From SZUA-37 sp964472525 (GTDB lineage Bacteria; Pseudomonadota; Gammaproteobacteria; UBA6429; Thiohalophilaceae), in contig CAYYLL010000006.1 in NCBI GenBank assembly GCA_964472525.1, positions 62,001 through 126,000 of the forward strand: a stretch of DNA of 64,000 nucleotides, written 5' to 3'. The notes beneath the pieces were generated by a model that saw only the letters and a list, made by a program, of their open reading frames with translations, ran no database searches and had not been told where the DNA came from. Shown one piece after another: positions 17,642 through 26,012 of this stretch; positions within the stretch are counted from its first letter, which is position 1, and the number at the start of each line of letters is the position of its first letter. Both the position numbers and the translations under genes were made by a program.

Positions 17642-18508
17642 CTAATTAAGCGCAAGTGCTAGCTTGCGCCGATAGTCGCTAACAATTTTTGCACCTTGCT
17701 CACCCTGTGTTCGGACAATATCAAACAACTTAAGTAGCTCCTTTCTGCCGAGGTCATCTTCAAATTTTCGGTCACGTTTTATAATTTCTAATAGTTGGTC
17801 CATTGCTGATGCAATGTCACCTTGTAAAACAAGTTGTTGACTGAACTGGTAGCGTGCTTTTAAATCATCCGGGTTTTTTTCGATGGCTTTCATTATACTT
17901 GCAGGCTCGGGTAAGCCTTTCGCCGATTCTGCTATTCCAATCTGGGCAGTAATACTTTTTATTTCATCTTTATTCTGCAATATTTCAGGCAAAGCATGAA
18001 TAAATGATTTTGCTTGCTCAAATTGTTGAGTTTGAGCGAGGATGCTCGCAAAATGGATAACTATTTTCTGGTTGTCGGTATCGTTTAAACAAATTTCCTG
18101 CATTTCAGCGATGGCACTATTGTCGCCTTGCTGTAATTTTTCCATGGCTTGTTGATATAAAGTATCGGACTCTCGTTGAATATGGTTGCTGAGTTTGCCT
18201 TTAATTTCGGCTTCAGATAACATCCCTGAAAATTCATCAACAATCTGCCCGTTACGAATGAATTTAACGGTGGGTACACTACGTACCGAAAAATGTTCTG
18301 CAAGCTGCTTATTTTGATCGATATCCACTTTTGCAAGTAAAAATTCACCATTATATTCATCAGCAAGTTTAACTAGCACAGGAATAAGTTGTTTGCAGGG
18401 TTGGCACCATGTTGCCCAAAAGTCCAGTAATACAAGCTTTTGCATAGAATTATCCATGACTTGTGCTTGAAATGTTTCGGCAGTAACGTCAACGACAGTG
18501 TCAGTCAT
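17642..18508 (-). CDS. cnoX: Thioredoxin-TPR protein CnoX (YbbN)
   Basis: Chaperedoxin-type protein that guards substrates from oxidative aggregation. The N-terminal thioredoxin domain (residues 1-110) carries WCQPC (Cys35 and Cys38), so both redox cysteines are present; Gln replaces the Gly of classical thioredoxin. The cis-Pro loop is VRSVPTVKF. A C-terminal region (about 115-288) of helical repeats matches the TPR part of YbbN. The length of 288 is standard. It is transcribed leftward, downstream of addA's start region but separate from it (gap 78 bp). Confidence 0.9.
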   Translation of the reverse strand: MTDTVVDVTAETFQAQVMDNSMQKLVLLDFWATWCQPCKQLIPVLVKLADEYNGEFLLAKVDIDQNKQLAEHFSVRSVPTVKFIRNGQIVDEFSGMLSEAEIKGKLSNHIQRESDTLYQQAMEKLQQGDNSAIAEMQEICLNDTDNQKIVIHFASILAQTQQFEQAKSFIHALPEILQNKDEIKSITAQIGIAESAKGLPEPASIMKAIEKNPDDLKARYQFSQQLVLQGDIASAMDQLLEIIKRDRKFEDDLGRKELLKLFDIVRTQGEQGAKIVSDYRRKLALALN

Positions 18509-18586
18509 GTTTTTATTCCCATATTTCGATTGTTAAATTATTCATACAATTAAGTGCAATCCCGTATTTTAACCTAGCGAAGGTTT

Positions 18587-21500
18587 TTAAGCCATACGGT
18601 GAGGATTGTCAGGTGAGTTGATTTTATACGGGTGTAATAATTTGGCATGTGTAAAAAGTAGGTAGCTCTGGATATTGTGTTCTGGCCAGATCAATTGTGC
18701 AGCCTGTTGGTAATGTGCTAACTGATGCTGATAATGTTCAGCATATTTTTGAATATTATTTTTGTTAACGGTTTGATGCGTTTTATAGTCGATAACATGC
18801 ACGGTATTTGTCGATACAATAACACGATCAATAATTCCAAATACGGTGGTATTATCTTTTAGATAGCTAATCGGTACTTCATTGTAGGTTTTAATATTCG
18901 TGCCTGTTGTATTTTTTGGAAAAGCAAAATCGAAGCCAGGGAAGTGGATAACATCATAGACTTCATTCCAGTATTCATCCCATTGTGTTTCTGATAAGTC
19001 ATGTGCCAACTTATTCTGGTATTCTGTTTTGGACAACTCAGGGTTGATTGTTATATTCTCAAGAATGGCGTGAATAACAATACCACGAGTCGTGGCATCT
19101 GAATCTGTTGGCGCTGCTTGTGATTGTTTGTCTGTTTCCATTGTATTGTGAATACGGCTAGGCGATACACTTTCTTGTATGTCGTGATAGGTTGTATTTA
19201 AGGTAATCGTTTTCTTTAAATTTGCATCAATACGGGCGGTTAAAGCCTGTGGATTTACTTCTTGTTGTTCTGATGTTGGTGAATCGTCTTTATGTTGCTC
19301 CAGAATCGACTCGTCTTGTTCTGTTTGTGAAACCTGATAGCAGTTTTTTATCAGTGAATACCAGTCGGTTTCTGCTTTGGTTGGTTTTGCTGCTGAAATA
19401 TAAAGGTATTGTCGTGCGCGGGTAATGGCAACATAGAATACATTTGCAGCTTCGCGTTGCTCAGCAAGAGTGTCCTTACTGATAAGTGATTCTGTTACTG
19501 TATCTCGAGATTTACTTTTATTCGCCAACATAATAATGTTGGGGCTTTCCTTTTCTGCTGGCCAATCGAGAATACTTTTATAGGTGAACTTTGCCTGACC
19601 TTCTGCGTCGGCATTGGCTAGAAATATGACGGGTGCTTCAAGCCCTTTTGACGCATGTATCGTCATTACTTGTACGCGGTTTAAGTCATTTGTTGCAGCG
19701 GGGGTATCGGGGGCTTCATTTGTCAGGTTTTTAAGTTGTTCAATATAGGCAATAAACTGTTGCAGGCTAGGGTAACGACCACTGTCGACTTCTAATGCTA
19801 ATTCAATAAGTCGAGTTAAATTACTCCGTGCTCTTGCTTTTAAATGAGTTGGGTAAGCGTGACTATATTGAGCAAGAACATCTGCTTCGCTATAAATAAC
19901 ATCGAGTAGATCATGTACAGGAATTTGTGTTGCGATGTCATGCCAGTGCTTTAATAGTTGTAAAGCCTTATCCAGTTGAGTGTTTTCTTTTGTTTCTGCT
20001 AACAGCGTTTCTATTTTATAAAACCAGTTATTGTTGTCATTTTCTTTTGATTGAATCTGTGCCAGTTGTATCAGTGTGTGGTCTGAAATAGAAAACAAAG
20101 GACTGCGTAAAATACTGGCGAGGGCAATGTTATTGAACGGAGTGATTAACCAGTTAAGTAACATTACAATGTCATTAACTTCCAAACAATCGAGTAATGT
20201 GCCTCGTTCAGAACCCACAAAGGGAATACCGTGTTGGTGTAACGCCTTTTCATAATGCGCTGCATTTGTTCGGTTGCGTAATAATATGATGATATCTTTG
20301 TATTGTATATTGCGCGTTATCCCTTTGTCTGTAACGGGCGTATGTTTAAGAATTAATGTCGCGATTTTATTGGCAATCAACTCGGCTTCTAACTGGTTGG
20401 GGCTGTCTTTATCTTGCCTTGGTTGTTTTAGTGGGTTACGGAAAGGAAGTGAGATTGTTTTATCATGGGGGGCTTGTTCTGCAACAACAGGGTAATTTAA
20501 TAAGGTAACATGGCCGGGCAGATTGTTTAACATAGTTGTGTGTGTTGGAAAGTTGCTTATGGTCTTGGCTAATGGTGTTTCTGTAAACAGTTTATTCACA
20601 AAACTAATAATGGCAGGGGATGAACGCCAAGATGCGTTTAAAGGTAAATGTATACTATTAAAATTTTGTTCAATGTATGCACTGGCAATTGGAAATAGTT
20701 CAGGTTCGGCACGCCTAAATCGATAAATGGATTGTTTAACATCGCCAACCAGTAAAACGCTACGGGTATCATTTACATCCAGTTCAGCGTCTTGTTGTTG
20801 GCTAAACTCTTCAATAAGTGGTTTTAACAGTCGCCATTGAATTGGATTTGTATCCTGAAATTCATCAACTAATAAATGATTAATTCTTGCATCCAGTTTG
20901 TATTGCACCCACAAGGCATGTTGGCTTTTAGTTAGTAAGCAATAGGTTTGCCATTCAAGATCAGTAAAATCAAGTTGCCGTAAAGCGTATTTTATATTCT
21001 GGTAGTGTTCCAAATAGGCTTGACCTGCGATATACCATTGTTTGTTAATCTGATAACTGTTTTGCAGGTTTAGCGCATTGTCCAATTCTTCGAGTTGTTG
21101 GCAAATATTGAAGTGTATCTGTATAAAATCTTCTGTTCCGTTTCCTCCAAGATTTTTGTCCATTTCTTTTGTTGCTTTGCGTGCTAATGGCTGACCTTCT
21201 TTTGTTAGAAAAGCTATTTTGATATGTGCAAGTCGTTTATCAAGACTAAGCTCAATATTTCTGCCATGGCCGATTGCCGTTAATGCTGTTTTGTATGTTT
21301 TTGCTTTAAGCTTGTCTAGCGAGGTACAAAATTGGTTAAGTGATTTATCGAGTGTTGGTTGTTTAAAAAAGGTTTGCAGTGGATCAAAATTTGGGTCGAC
21401 CTGCAATTGTTCCTGCATCTGGCTAATGGCATAACCGACTGGATTATTTACTTTTTGAGTCCATGCCCACCAGTCACTTCGTTGAGCCAGAAAGCTGCCC

Positions 21501-22057
21501 AGTATTTCGCGGGTGTTACTCAGTCCGAACTCATCAAATAAAAAACTAATAGCTTTTGAAACATTAGAATGTGGTTGTTGCTGACAATCACTCATTAGAA
21601 CATGCCAAGCTTGTTGTTGATAAAGATAGGTCTGCTCGCTGAGTTCAAAACCAGGAGGCACTTTGGCTTCGAAAGGGAAACGTTTTAAAATTTCCTGACA
21701 AAAAGAATGGAAAGTCGTGCAGCGAACGGTTTGTGAGCTGAGTATCACGCTCTCATATAAATATCGAACTTTAGATATGGAGACATTATTGGACTCAATA
21801 CCAATATGACTAAACTCGGTTAACAGTTCATTTTCATCCATCGTGGCAAGCTTGTATAAACGTTCTTGTAGGCGTAGCTGCATCTCTGCGGCCGCTTTGC
21901 GGGTAAAGGTAATGGCGACAATATGAGCCGGATTGGCTCCTTGGATAAGTAGTTGAATAAGTCGGTTAACGAGCTGGTAAGTTTTACCACTGCCTGCCGA
22001 TGCTTCAATAATTAAGCTGCTATTTGGGGCTTTAATGTGCTGTGTTTTTAGAGTCAT
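18587..22057 (-). CDS. addA: UvrD/RecB-family helicase-nuclease AddA-like
   Basis: Helicase and nuclease subunit for double-strand break end resection. The 1156 residues begin with Walker A ASAGSGKT (20-26) and motif Ia TFTRKAAAEMQ. The DEAD-like VDEFQDTNPIQW follows, then LLVGDVKQSIYRFRRAEP, the MTIHASKGLEAPVIFLAN motif, and YVAITRARQYLYIS. A RecB-type PD-(D/E)XK nuclease lies at the C-terminus with HVIDYKTH. Its usual partner addB is 16 kb away at 38455-41418 in the same orientation. An accessory island and an sRNA gene lie between them, whereas addB and addA normally adjoin. Confidence 0.9.
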   Translation of the reverse strand: MTLKTQHIKAPNSSLIIEASAGSGKTYQLVNRLIQLLIQGANPAHIVAITFTRKAAAEMQLRLQERLYKLATMDENELLTEFSHIGIESNNVSISKVRYLYESVILSSQTVRCTTFHSFCQEILKRFPFEAKVPPGFELSEQTYLYQQQAWHVLMSDCQQQPHSNVSKAISFLFDEFGLSNTREILGSFLAQRSDWWAWTQKVNNPVGYAISQMQEQLQVDPNFDPLQTFFKQPTLDKSLNQFCTSLDKLKAKTYKTALTAIGHGRNIELSLDKRLAHIKIAFLTKEGQPLARKATKEMDKNLGGNGTEDFIQIHFNICQQLEELDNALNLQNSYQINKQWYIAGQAYLEHYQNIKYALRQLDFTDLEWQTYCLLTKSQHALWVQYKLDARINHLLVDEFQDTNPIQWRLLKPLIEEFSQQQDAELDVNDTRSVLLVGDVKQSIYRFRRAEPELFPIASAYIEQNFNSIHLPLNASWRSSPAIISFVNKLFTETPLAKTISNFPTHTTMLNNLPGHVTLLNYPVVAEQAPHDKTISLPFRNPLKQPRQDKDSPNQLEAELIANKIATLILKHTPVTDKGITRNIQYKDIIILLRNRTNAAHYEKALHQHGIPFVGSERGTLLDCLEVNDIVMLLNWLITPFNNIALASILRSPLFSISDHTLIQLAQIQSKENDNNNWFYKIETLLAETKENTQLDKALQLLKHWHDIATQIPVHDLLDVIYSEADVLAQYSHAYPTHLKARARSNLTRLIELALEVDSGRYPSLQQFIAYIEQLKNLTNEAPDTPAATNDLNRVQVMTIHASKGLEAPVIFLANADAEGQAKFTYKSILDWPAEKESPNIIMLANKSKSRDTVTESLISKDTLAEQREAANVFYVAITRARQYLYISAAKPTKAETDWYSLIKNCYQVSQTEQDESILEQHKDDSPTSEQQEVNPQALTARIDANLKKTITLNTTYHDIQESVSPSRIHNTMETDKQSQAAPTDSDATTRGIVIHAILENITINPELSKTEYQNKLAHDLSETQWDEYWNEVYDVIHFPGFDFAFPKNTTGTNIKTYNEVPISYLKDNTTVFGIIDRVIVSTNTVHVIDYKTHQTVNKNNIQKYAEHYQHQLAHYQQAAQLIWPEHNIQSYLLFTHAKLLHPYKINSPDNPHRMA

Positions 22058-22122
22058 TTTTGTCTGTTTTTAAATCGAAATTGACAGTTGGTATTCTTCA
22101 CTAAACCAAGGGGAATTAAAAG

Positions 22123-22138
22123 TGTGTTATCGGTCACA
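22123..22138. promoter_or_regulatory. CRP/Vfr-like palindrome upstream of the sRNA
   Basis: TGTGT-TATCGG-TCACA is one base from the CRP consensus TGTGA-N6-TCACA. Its centre is about 62-64 bp upstream of the inferred 5' end of the CsrB-like RNA, close to a class I activator position. It also lies 66 bp before the addA start on the other strand. Confidence 0.5.
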
Positions 22139-22192
22139 TTTTTGTGTTCTTGTTACAGTAATGACAACTTCTTGTGATACCTTATCAAAATC

Positions 22193-22421
22193 GAGTGTGT
22201 AAGAGGAGGAACTCCGCGCATTACGTTAAATATTGACTTAGGTTTAGGAAATTCTCACATGGAATCGTGAATTTAGGCAGGATTGCCTGTAAAGGAAGGA
22301 TGAAGGCAGAATAAGGATATTACAGGATATACCTTAATAACCCGTACTGCGCGGGAATAAAAACGGGCTGGATTTGCCTGAAGGGACTTACCAATATCGA
22401 CGGCGAGAGCCGTCTTTTTTT
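22193..22421 (+). ncRNA. CsrB/RsmZ-like CsrA-sequestering small RNA
   Basis: A non-coding stretch of about 230 bases holds about ten GGA motifs, several in hairpin loops. Examples are AGGCA-GGAT-TGCCT at 22275-22288 and the AAGG...AGGA...CCTT hairpin near 22313-22336. It ends in a strong terminator (GACGGC-gaga-GCCGTC then TTTTTTT, 22399-22421). Repeated unpaired GGA plus a terminator is the hallmark of RNAs that titrate CsrA/RsmA. A candidate promoter is ATGACA (22161-22166), a 16-bp spacer, and TATCAA (22183-22188). The 5' end is inferred. No GacA box of the classic TGTAAG-N6-CTTACA form was found. Confidence 0.72.
22399..22421 (+). terminator. Terminator of the CsrB-like RNA
   Basis: A 6-bp GC-rich stem (GACGGC/GCCGTC) with a GAGA tetraloop is followed by seven T residues: a textbook Rho-independent terminator. 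Confidence 0.85.
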
Positions 22422-22453
22422 AGTGGCTGTTTTTCTAGCTCTTTACAGCCACT
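22422..22453. repeat. 9-bp hairpin following the sRNA terminator
   Basis: AGTGGCTGT and ACAGCCACT form a perfect 9-bp stem beginning at the end of the terminator T-run. It is the counterpart of the hairpin at 1284-1313, with the inner three base pairs changed on both arms. The 3' arm is also part of the tandem repeat unit that follows. Confidence 0.5.
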
Positions 22454-22696
22454 TATGATCTTTTTCAACCAGACTACCCCCTCAACTTGATACCCGTTTC
22501 TTATCTTTACAGCCACTTATGATCTTTTTCAACCAGACTACCCCCTCAACTTGATACCCGTTTCTTATCTTTACAGCCACTTATGATCTTTTTCATCCAG
22601 GCTACCCCCTCAACTTGATGCCAGTTCTTTGTCTTTACAGCCACTTATGATCTTTTTCAACCAGGCTACCCCTCAACTTGATACCAGTTTCTTCTT
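22441..22696. repeat. Four tandem copies of a 64-bp repeat
   Basis: Units begin CTTTACAGCCACTTATGATC at 22441, 22505, 22569 and 22633, an exact 64-bp period. The first two units are identical; the third and fourth differ at a few positions. There are no variable spacers, so this is not CRISPR. It lies immediately after the sRNA terminator, at the edge of the accessory island. Confidence 0.9.
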
Positions 22697-22982
22697 TGTT
22701 AGGCTTATGACGTTTTTCTACCAAAAAAGTACACGATTTAATATTTGAGCTTATGAATAATGGAAGGCCAAAAATATTAGCGTTTGGGCACTAGCCGGTC
22801 AATTCAGGCAAGATTTCGGAATCAGGCTAGGAAGAAGTTGTTGGTACGATTGTTCAATGGGGTGCTGCAAGTTTTAGGGGAAATAGTGTTAATTCGTTTT
22901 AATACCCGAGGCTGTGACGGGTTACACAAATATGTTCTAAGTTTTATGTTAATTTTTTAAAGTACATATAGAGGAATGATAT
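22697..22982. other. Intergenic region before the accessory island
   Basis: About 290 bp with no supported gene. It is presumed to hold the promoter of the first FN3 lipoprotein gene, but I see no convincing promoter pair or operator. Confidence 0.4.
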
Positions 22983-23366
22983 ATGGCTAATTTAGTAAGT
23001 TATGCCCCAAAAGTGATAAGTGTATTTATTTTTACTGTATTATTGGCAGCATGTGGCGGCGGAGCTTCTTCCTCTGTTACGCCATCAGGTTCTACGACTA
23101 CAGGTAGTGCGGCCTTAAGTTGGACAATACCTACACAAAACACAGATGGTACAAATTTAACCAACTTGAATGGTTACAAAATTTATTACGGTACTTCACC
23201 CAATGCACTCAATAGTAGCATCGTACTGGACAATACTTATGTCAACGCGACGACATATGAGGTTACAAATCTTACTGTGGGCACCACGTATTACTTTGCA
23301 ATTACCGCTGTCAATAGTGACGGTGTTGAAAGTGCTTACTCAAATGTTGGTAATAAAACGATATAA
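22983..23366 (+). CDS. FN3-domain lipoprotein (first copy)
   Basis: The 127-residue protein has a type II signal peptide with lipobox LAAC (Cys near residue 23), followed by GGG and a Ser/Thr-rich linker. No Asp follows the Cys, so outer-membrane sorting is likely. The rest is one fibronectin type III domain: AALSWTIP (strand B), GYKIYYGT (C), YEVTNLTVGTTYYFAITAV (E-F) and a C-terminal G strand. The usual first strand, normally a P..P..L.V segment before B, is absent; only linker precedes B. All neighbouring secreted proteins end in exactly such a segment, which suggests a docking partnership (inference). AGAGGA precedes the ATG. A paralogue starts at 31544. Confidence 0.85.
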   Translation: MANLVSYAPKVISVFIFTVLLAACGGGASSSVTPSGSTTTGSAALSWTIPTQNTDGTNLTNLNGYKIYYGTSPNALNSSIVLDNTYVNATTYEVTNLTVGTTYYFAITAVNSDGVESAYSNVGNKTI

Positions 23367-23429
23367 CAAACCAGTTTTTTGAGGTGGTAAATACGGCTTT
23401 TAGAGCTTTACGGTAAGAAGTTAAGTGTC

Positions 23430-24368
23430 ATGAAAATCAGAGCCACATTAATCCCAATCTGTATAGGGCTGCTTAGTATAGTTCTCACTGTGGTTTCAGC
23501 GGCTGATATTTTTTCTGATTCATTTGAATCTGCCGATATGTCTTTGACAAATGCTGATGGGTTTAAATGGGAACAGAATAACAAAACCAGCGTTGTTATT
23601 CAGGATCCTAGCGATGGTCCGGTGGCCGTTTACAATAACAAACCAATCTATAATATTCACCCGTCAACCATGCCCGATGGTACCCCCAGAGGCTGGACAG
23701 CGAAAACAGGAAATTACAGTTTAAGGTTTCGATACCCTGCTGGAAAAACATGGACAGAGCAACGTTTTGGTCTTGGCAAACCGCGTAGAGAATTGTGGAT
23801 TCGATATTGGCTACGTGTACCAACAAATTTTACTTATGGTCCAGCCGTTAGGAACGGTGTAAGAAATAACAAGTTTTTTTCAATCTGGATGGACGGTTAT
23901 GACAACAAGGGGGATGGTTCAACAGTCTGGCTAGGCATGGAACCCTATAACAACACGGGGGCCACAGTGGGATTCGGCTTTAGTCAGGGTAAAAACGAAC
24001 CTAGTGGAGGTTATGAACAACACACACCCTTTATTACGACAGCAGACCGGGGACGCTGGATGCAAATAATTCTGCATCTTGAGGTTGAATCAACTGATGG
24101 TGCAGATGACGGTATTATCCAGACCTACCGACGTTGGGCGGGAGAAAGTAACTTTACTAAATTACACGAAATGCTGAATGCCCCGTTGCGAGTACCTGAC
24201 TCGGGGCCTAATGGATTTGTGAGAGGCTATATTCTGGGTTGGGCAAATGCGCCGTATGCTCAAGATACCGAATGGCTATTAGATGACTTTACGATCTCTG
24301 ATAGCTCACCTTTGGCTGCTTTGTCGGGGCAGCTTCCAAAACCGCCAGCCAACCTGATTGTGCAATAA
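23430..24368 (+). CDS. Secreted polysaccharide-lyase-like jelly-roll protein (copy 1)
   Basis: The 312 residues start with a signal peptide ending VVSAA. The body resembles concanavalin-like jelly-roll polysaccharide lyases (heparin lyase I/PL20-like): FSDSFESADMS opening strand, TWTEQRFGLGKPRRELWIRYWL, then DTEWLLDDFTIS near the end. The EQR and WIRYWLRVP elements are typical of that fold. I infer sugar binding or lyase activity; the substrate is unknown. The C-terminus is PKPPANLIVQ, the shared tail of this island. Two close paralogues lie at 32044 and 33000 and a distant one at 36347. It lies 63 bp after the FN3 lipoprotein gene. Confidence 0.75.
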   Translation: MKIRATLIPICIGLLSIVLTVVSAADIFSDSFESADMSLTNADGFKWEQNNKTSVVIQDPSDGPVAVYNNKPIYNIHPSTMPDGTPRGWTAKTGNYSLRFRYPAGKTWTEQRFGLGKPRRELWIRYWLRVPTNFTYGPAVRNGVRNNKFFSIWMDGYDNKGDGSTVWLGMEPYNNTGATVGFGFSQGKNEPSGGYEQHTPFITTADRGRWMQIILHLEVESTDGADDGIIQTYRRWAGESNFTKLHEMLNAPLRVPDSGPNGFVRGYILGWANAPYAQDTEWLLDDFTISDSSPLAALSGQLPKPPANLIVQ

Positions 24369-24429
24369 AAAAATGAAGCGGTGGTGTAACTTTGATAAAA
24401 GTATAAATTAATAGTACGAGGACAATATA

Positions 24430-25815
24430 ATGACTTTATTAATAAAAAAATATTTCCCCCTGTTTTTTTTTGCAGCTTCATTTATCACAGGCGTGCAAAC
24501 GGCCGTGGCTGCGACTTACTACGTAAGTCCCAATGGCTCGGCGACATGGTCGCAATGTACAGATATCAATACAGCATGTTCTTCTTCTGCTGCGATGGCA
24601 AATGCAGTTGCGGGTGACATCGTCTACTTTAGAGGTGGCACTTATCAAGTAGGCGAAAGCCCTCCCTATCATGCTTATTATGAGCCAGCGAATTCCGGGC
24701 AACCCGGCAAGCCTATTTATTTTGGAGCTTACTCTGGTGAGGTACCTTTGTTCAATGTCACACTCACGACAAAGGGAGCAGATTTTGCCATCGGTATTGT
24801 CGATCAAAATTATATTACTCTGGACGGGTTTCATGTTCAGGCAAATAATGGCATTAACATGGGCGGTATCATAGCGGATGGAAACGGAATTACAGGAAGA
24901 ATCGTTGGGGCCATTGTAAAAAATTCAGTCCTTAATGGCGGTTCGACTGTGATTACACTGGATGATAATCATAGTCCTTTAAGGATTGAGCAAACGGATG
25001 GTGTTTTAATACAGAATAATAGAATATTTAATTGCAGGGCTGCACCTAATGTAGGGCGGGATAATGTGAGTGGTATTAAATTCTATGACAACTCCAATGC
25101 AATTGTAGAAAATAATGAGATTTACAATACCACCACTGGTTTTTCAAGTAAAAGGGATACCGACGACAGCATTTTTAGATATAACTATATCCATGACAAT
25201 GAACGAGGCATGTTTTTTGCGACATACACCCCGGATAACAGTAGCGATAGAAATAAAGTCTACGACAATGTATTAGTCAATAATTCAAGCATCGCTTTTT
25301 TTCAGTATTCAGATACAAATGGTTCTTTCCATGCCAATGATTGGCAGGTCTACAATAATACCGTCTATGGCTCCGGCTCAGGGATGACTTATGGTTTAGG
25401 CGCTAACTGGAAATTCTGGAACAATATCATGCAAGTGTCCGGGGGCACTCAATTTTTAGGTGTTAGAAATGCGCAACTCGCGGAATCAGACCATAACCAG
25501 TTTGGTAACGCAGCTTTTTTGATAAGGACCAAAGTCTATGCCGGTGGTAGTAACTATACCTCGCTTGCCGCATGGCAAACCTCTGGGGAATTAATGGGTG
25601 GCGGTAACCCGGGTATGGGCTCGCTTGCTTCTGATGCAAAATTTATTAATTCCTCAGGAAATATGAATCAGCTTGCCGATTTTAAACTTGCTCCAGATTC
25701 TCCCAGCAAAGGTACCGGCCGGGCAGGTGCTGATATGGGCGCGAATATAGGCAATGTTGGATATAAAGGTAATGGTATTGTAAAACCCACACCCCCTGTC
25801 TTGCAGGTTAACTGA
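24430..25815 (+). CDS. Secreted right-handed beta-helix protein (copy 1)
   Basis: The 461-residue protein has a signal peptide (cleavage after TAVA), then the AATYYVSPNGSATWSQC opening found in many pectate-lyase-like beta-helix proteins. Repeating Asn/Gly-rich coils follow (VENNEIYNTTTGF, FRYNYIHDNERGMFF, NDWQVYNNTVYG). The fold suggests polysaccharide lyase, epimerase or binding activity; no catalytic residues can be assigned by eye. It ends PTPPVLQVN, a one-residue-shorter form of the island tail. GAGG precedes the ATG. The last about 180 bp are identical in the paralogue at 34030. Confidence 0.8.
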   Translation: MTLLIKKYFPLFFFAASFITGVQTAVAATYYVSPNGSATWSQCTDINTACSSSAAMANAVAGDIVYFRGGTYQVGESPPYHAYYEPANSGQPGKPIYFGAYSGEVPLFNVTLTTKGADFAIGIVDQNYITLDGFHVQANNGINMGGIIADGNGITGRIVGAIVKNSVLNGGSTVITLDDNHSPLRIEQTDGVLIQNNRIFNCRAAPNVGRDNVSGIKFYDNSNAIVENNEIYNTTTGFSSKRDTDDSIFRYNYIHDNERGMFFATYTPDNSSDRNKVYDNVLVNNSSIAFFQYSDTNGSFHANDWQVYNNTVYGSGSGMTYGLGANWKFWNNIMQVSGGTQFLGVRNAQLAESDHNQFGNAAFLIRTKVYAGGSNYTSLAAWQTSGELMGGGNPGMGSLASDAKFINSSGNMNQLADFKLAPDSPSKGTGRAGADMGANIGNVGYKGNGIVKPTPPVLQVN

Positions 25816-26012
25816 GGGTATGAAATTACATTTTGGTTAATGCGCGATGTACTGGCAAATTCGAGGAGTTATAGTATGAACACACATAAATTATTTAGCG
25901 GATTTTATAGTTTCAACGGCCTCTTTGCATTTGTACTGCTGAGCCTGCTCAATGCTTCAGTTTTTGCAGCTAATTATCCACTTGAGATCATCCAGCCACA
26001 GCCAAACCTTGA
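25637..26012 (+). repeat. 376-bp identical repeat, copy 1
   Basis: Covers the 3' end of the first beta-helix gene, the intergenic DNA and the 5' end of the Ig/beta-helix gene. By direct comparison it is identical over 376 bases to 35273-35648, while flanking homologous sequence is clearly diverged. Confidence 0.85.

Noticed and set aside
22441..22696. CRISPR-like array
   Set aside because: Repeats are head-to-tail with a 64-bp period and no variable spacers, and no cas genes are present.
22845..22865. Sigma-54 promoter (TTGGTACGATTGTTC)
   Set aside because: The -12 GC pair is not conserved and the match is too weak.
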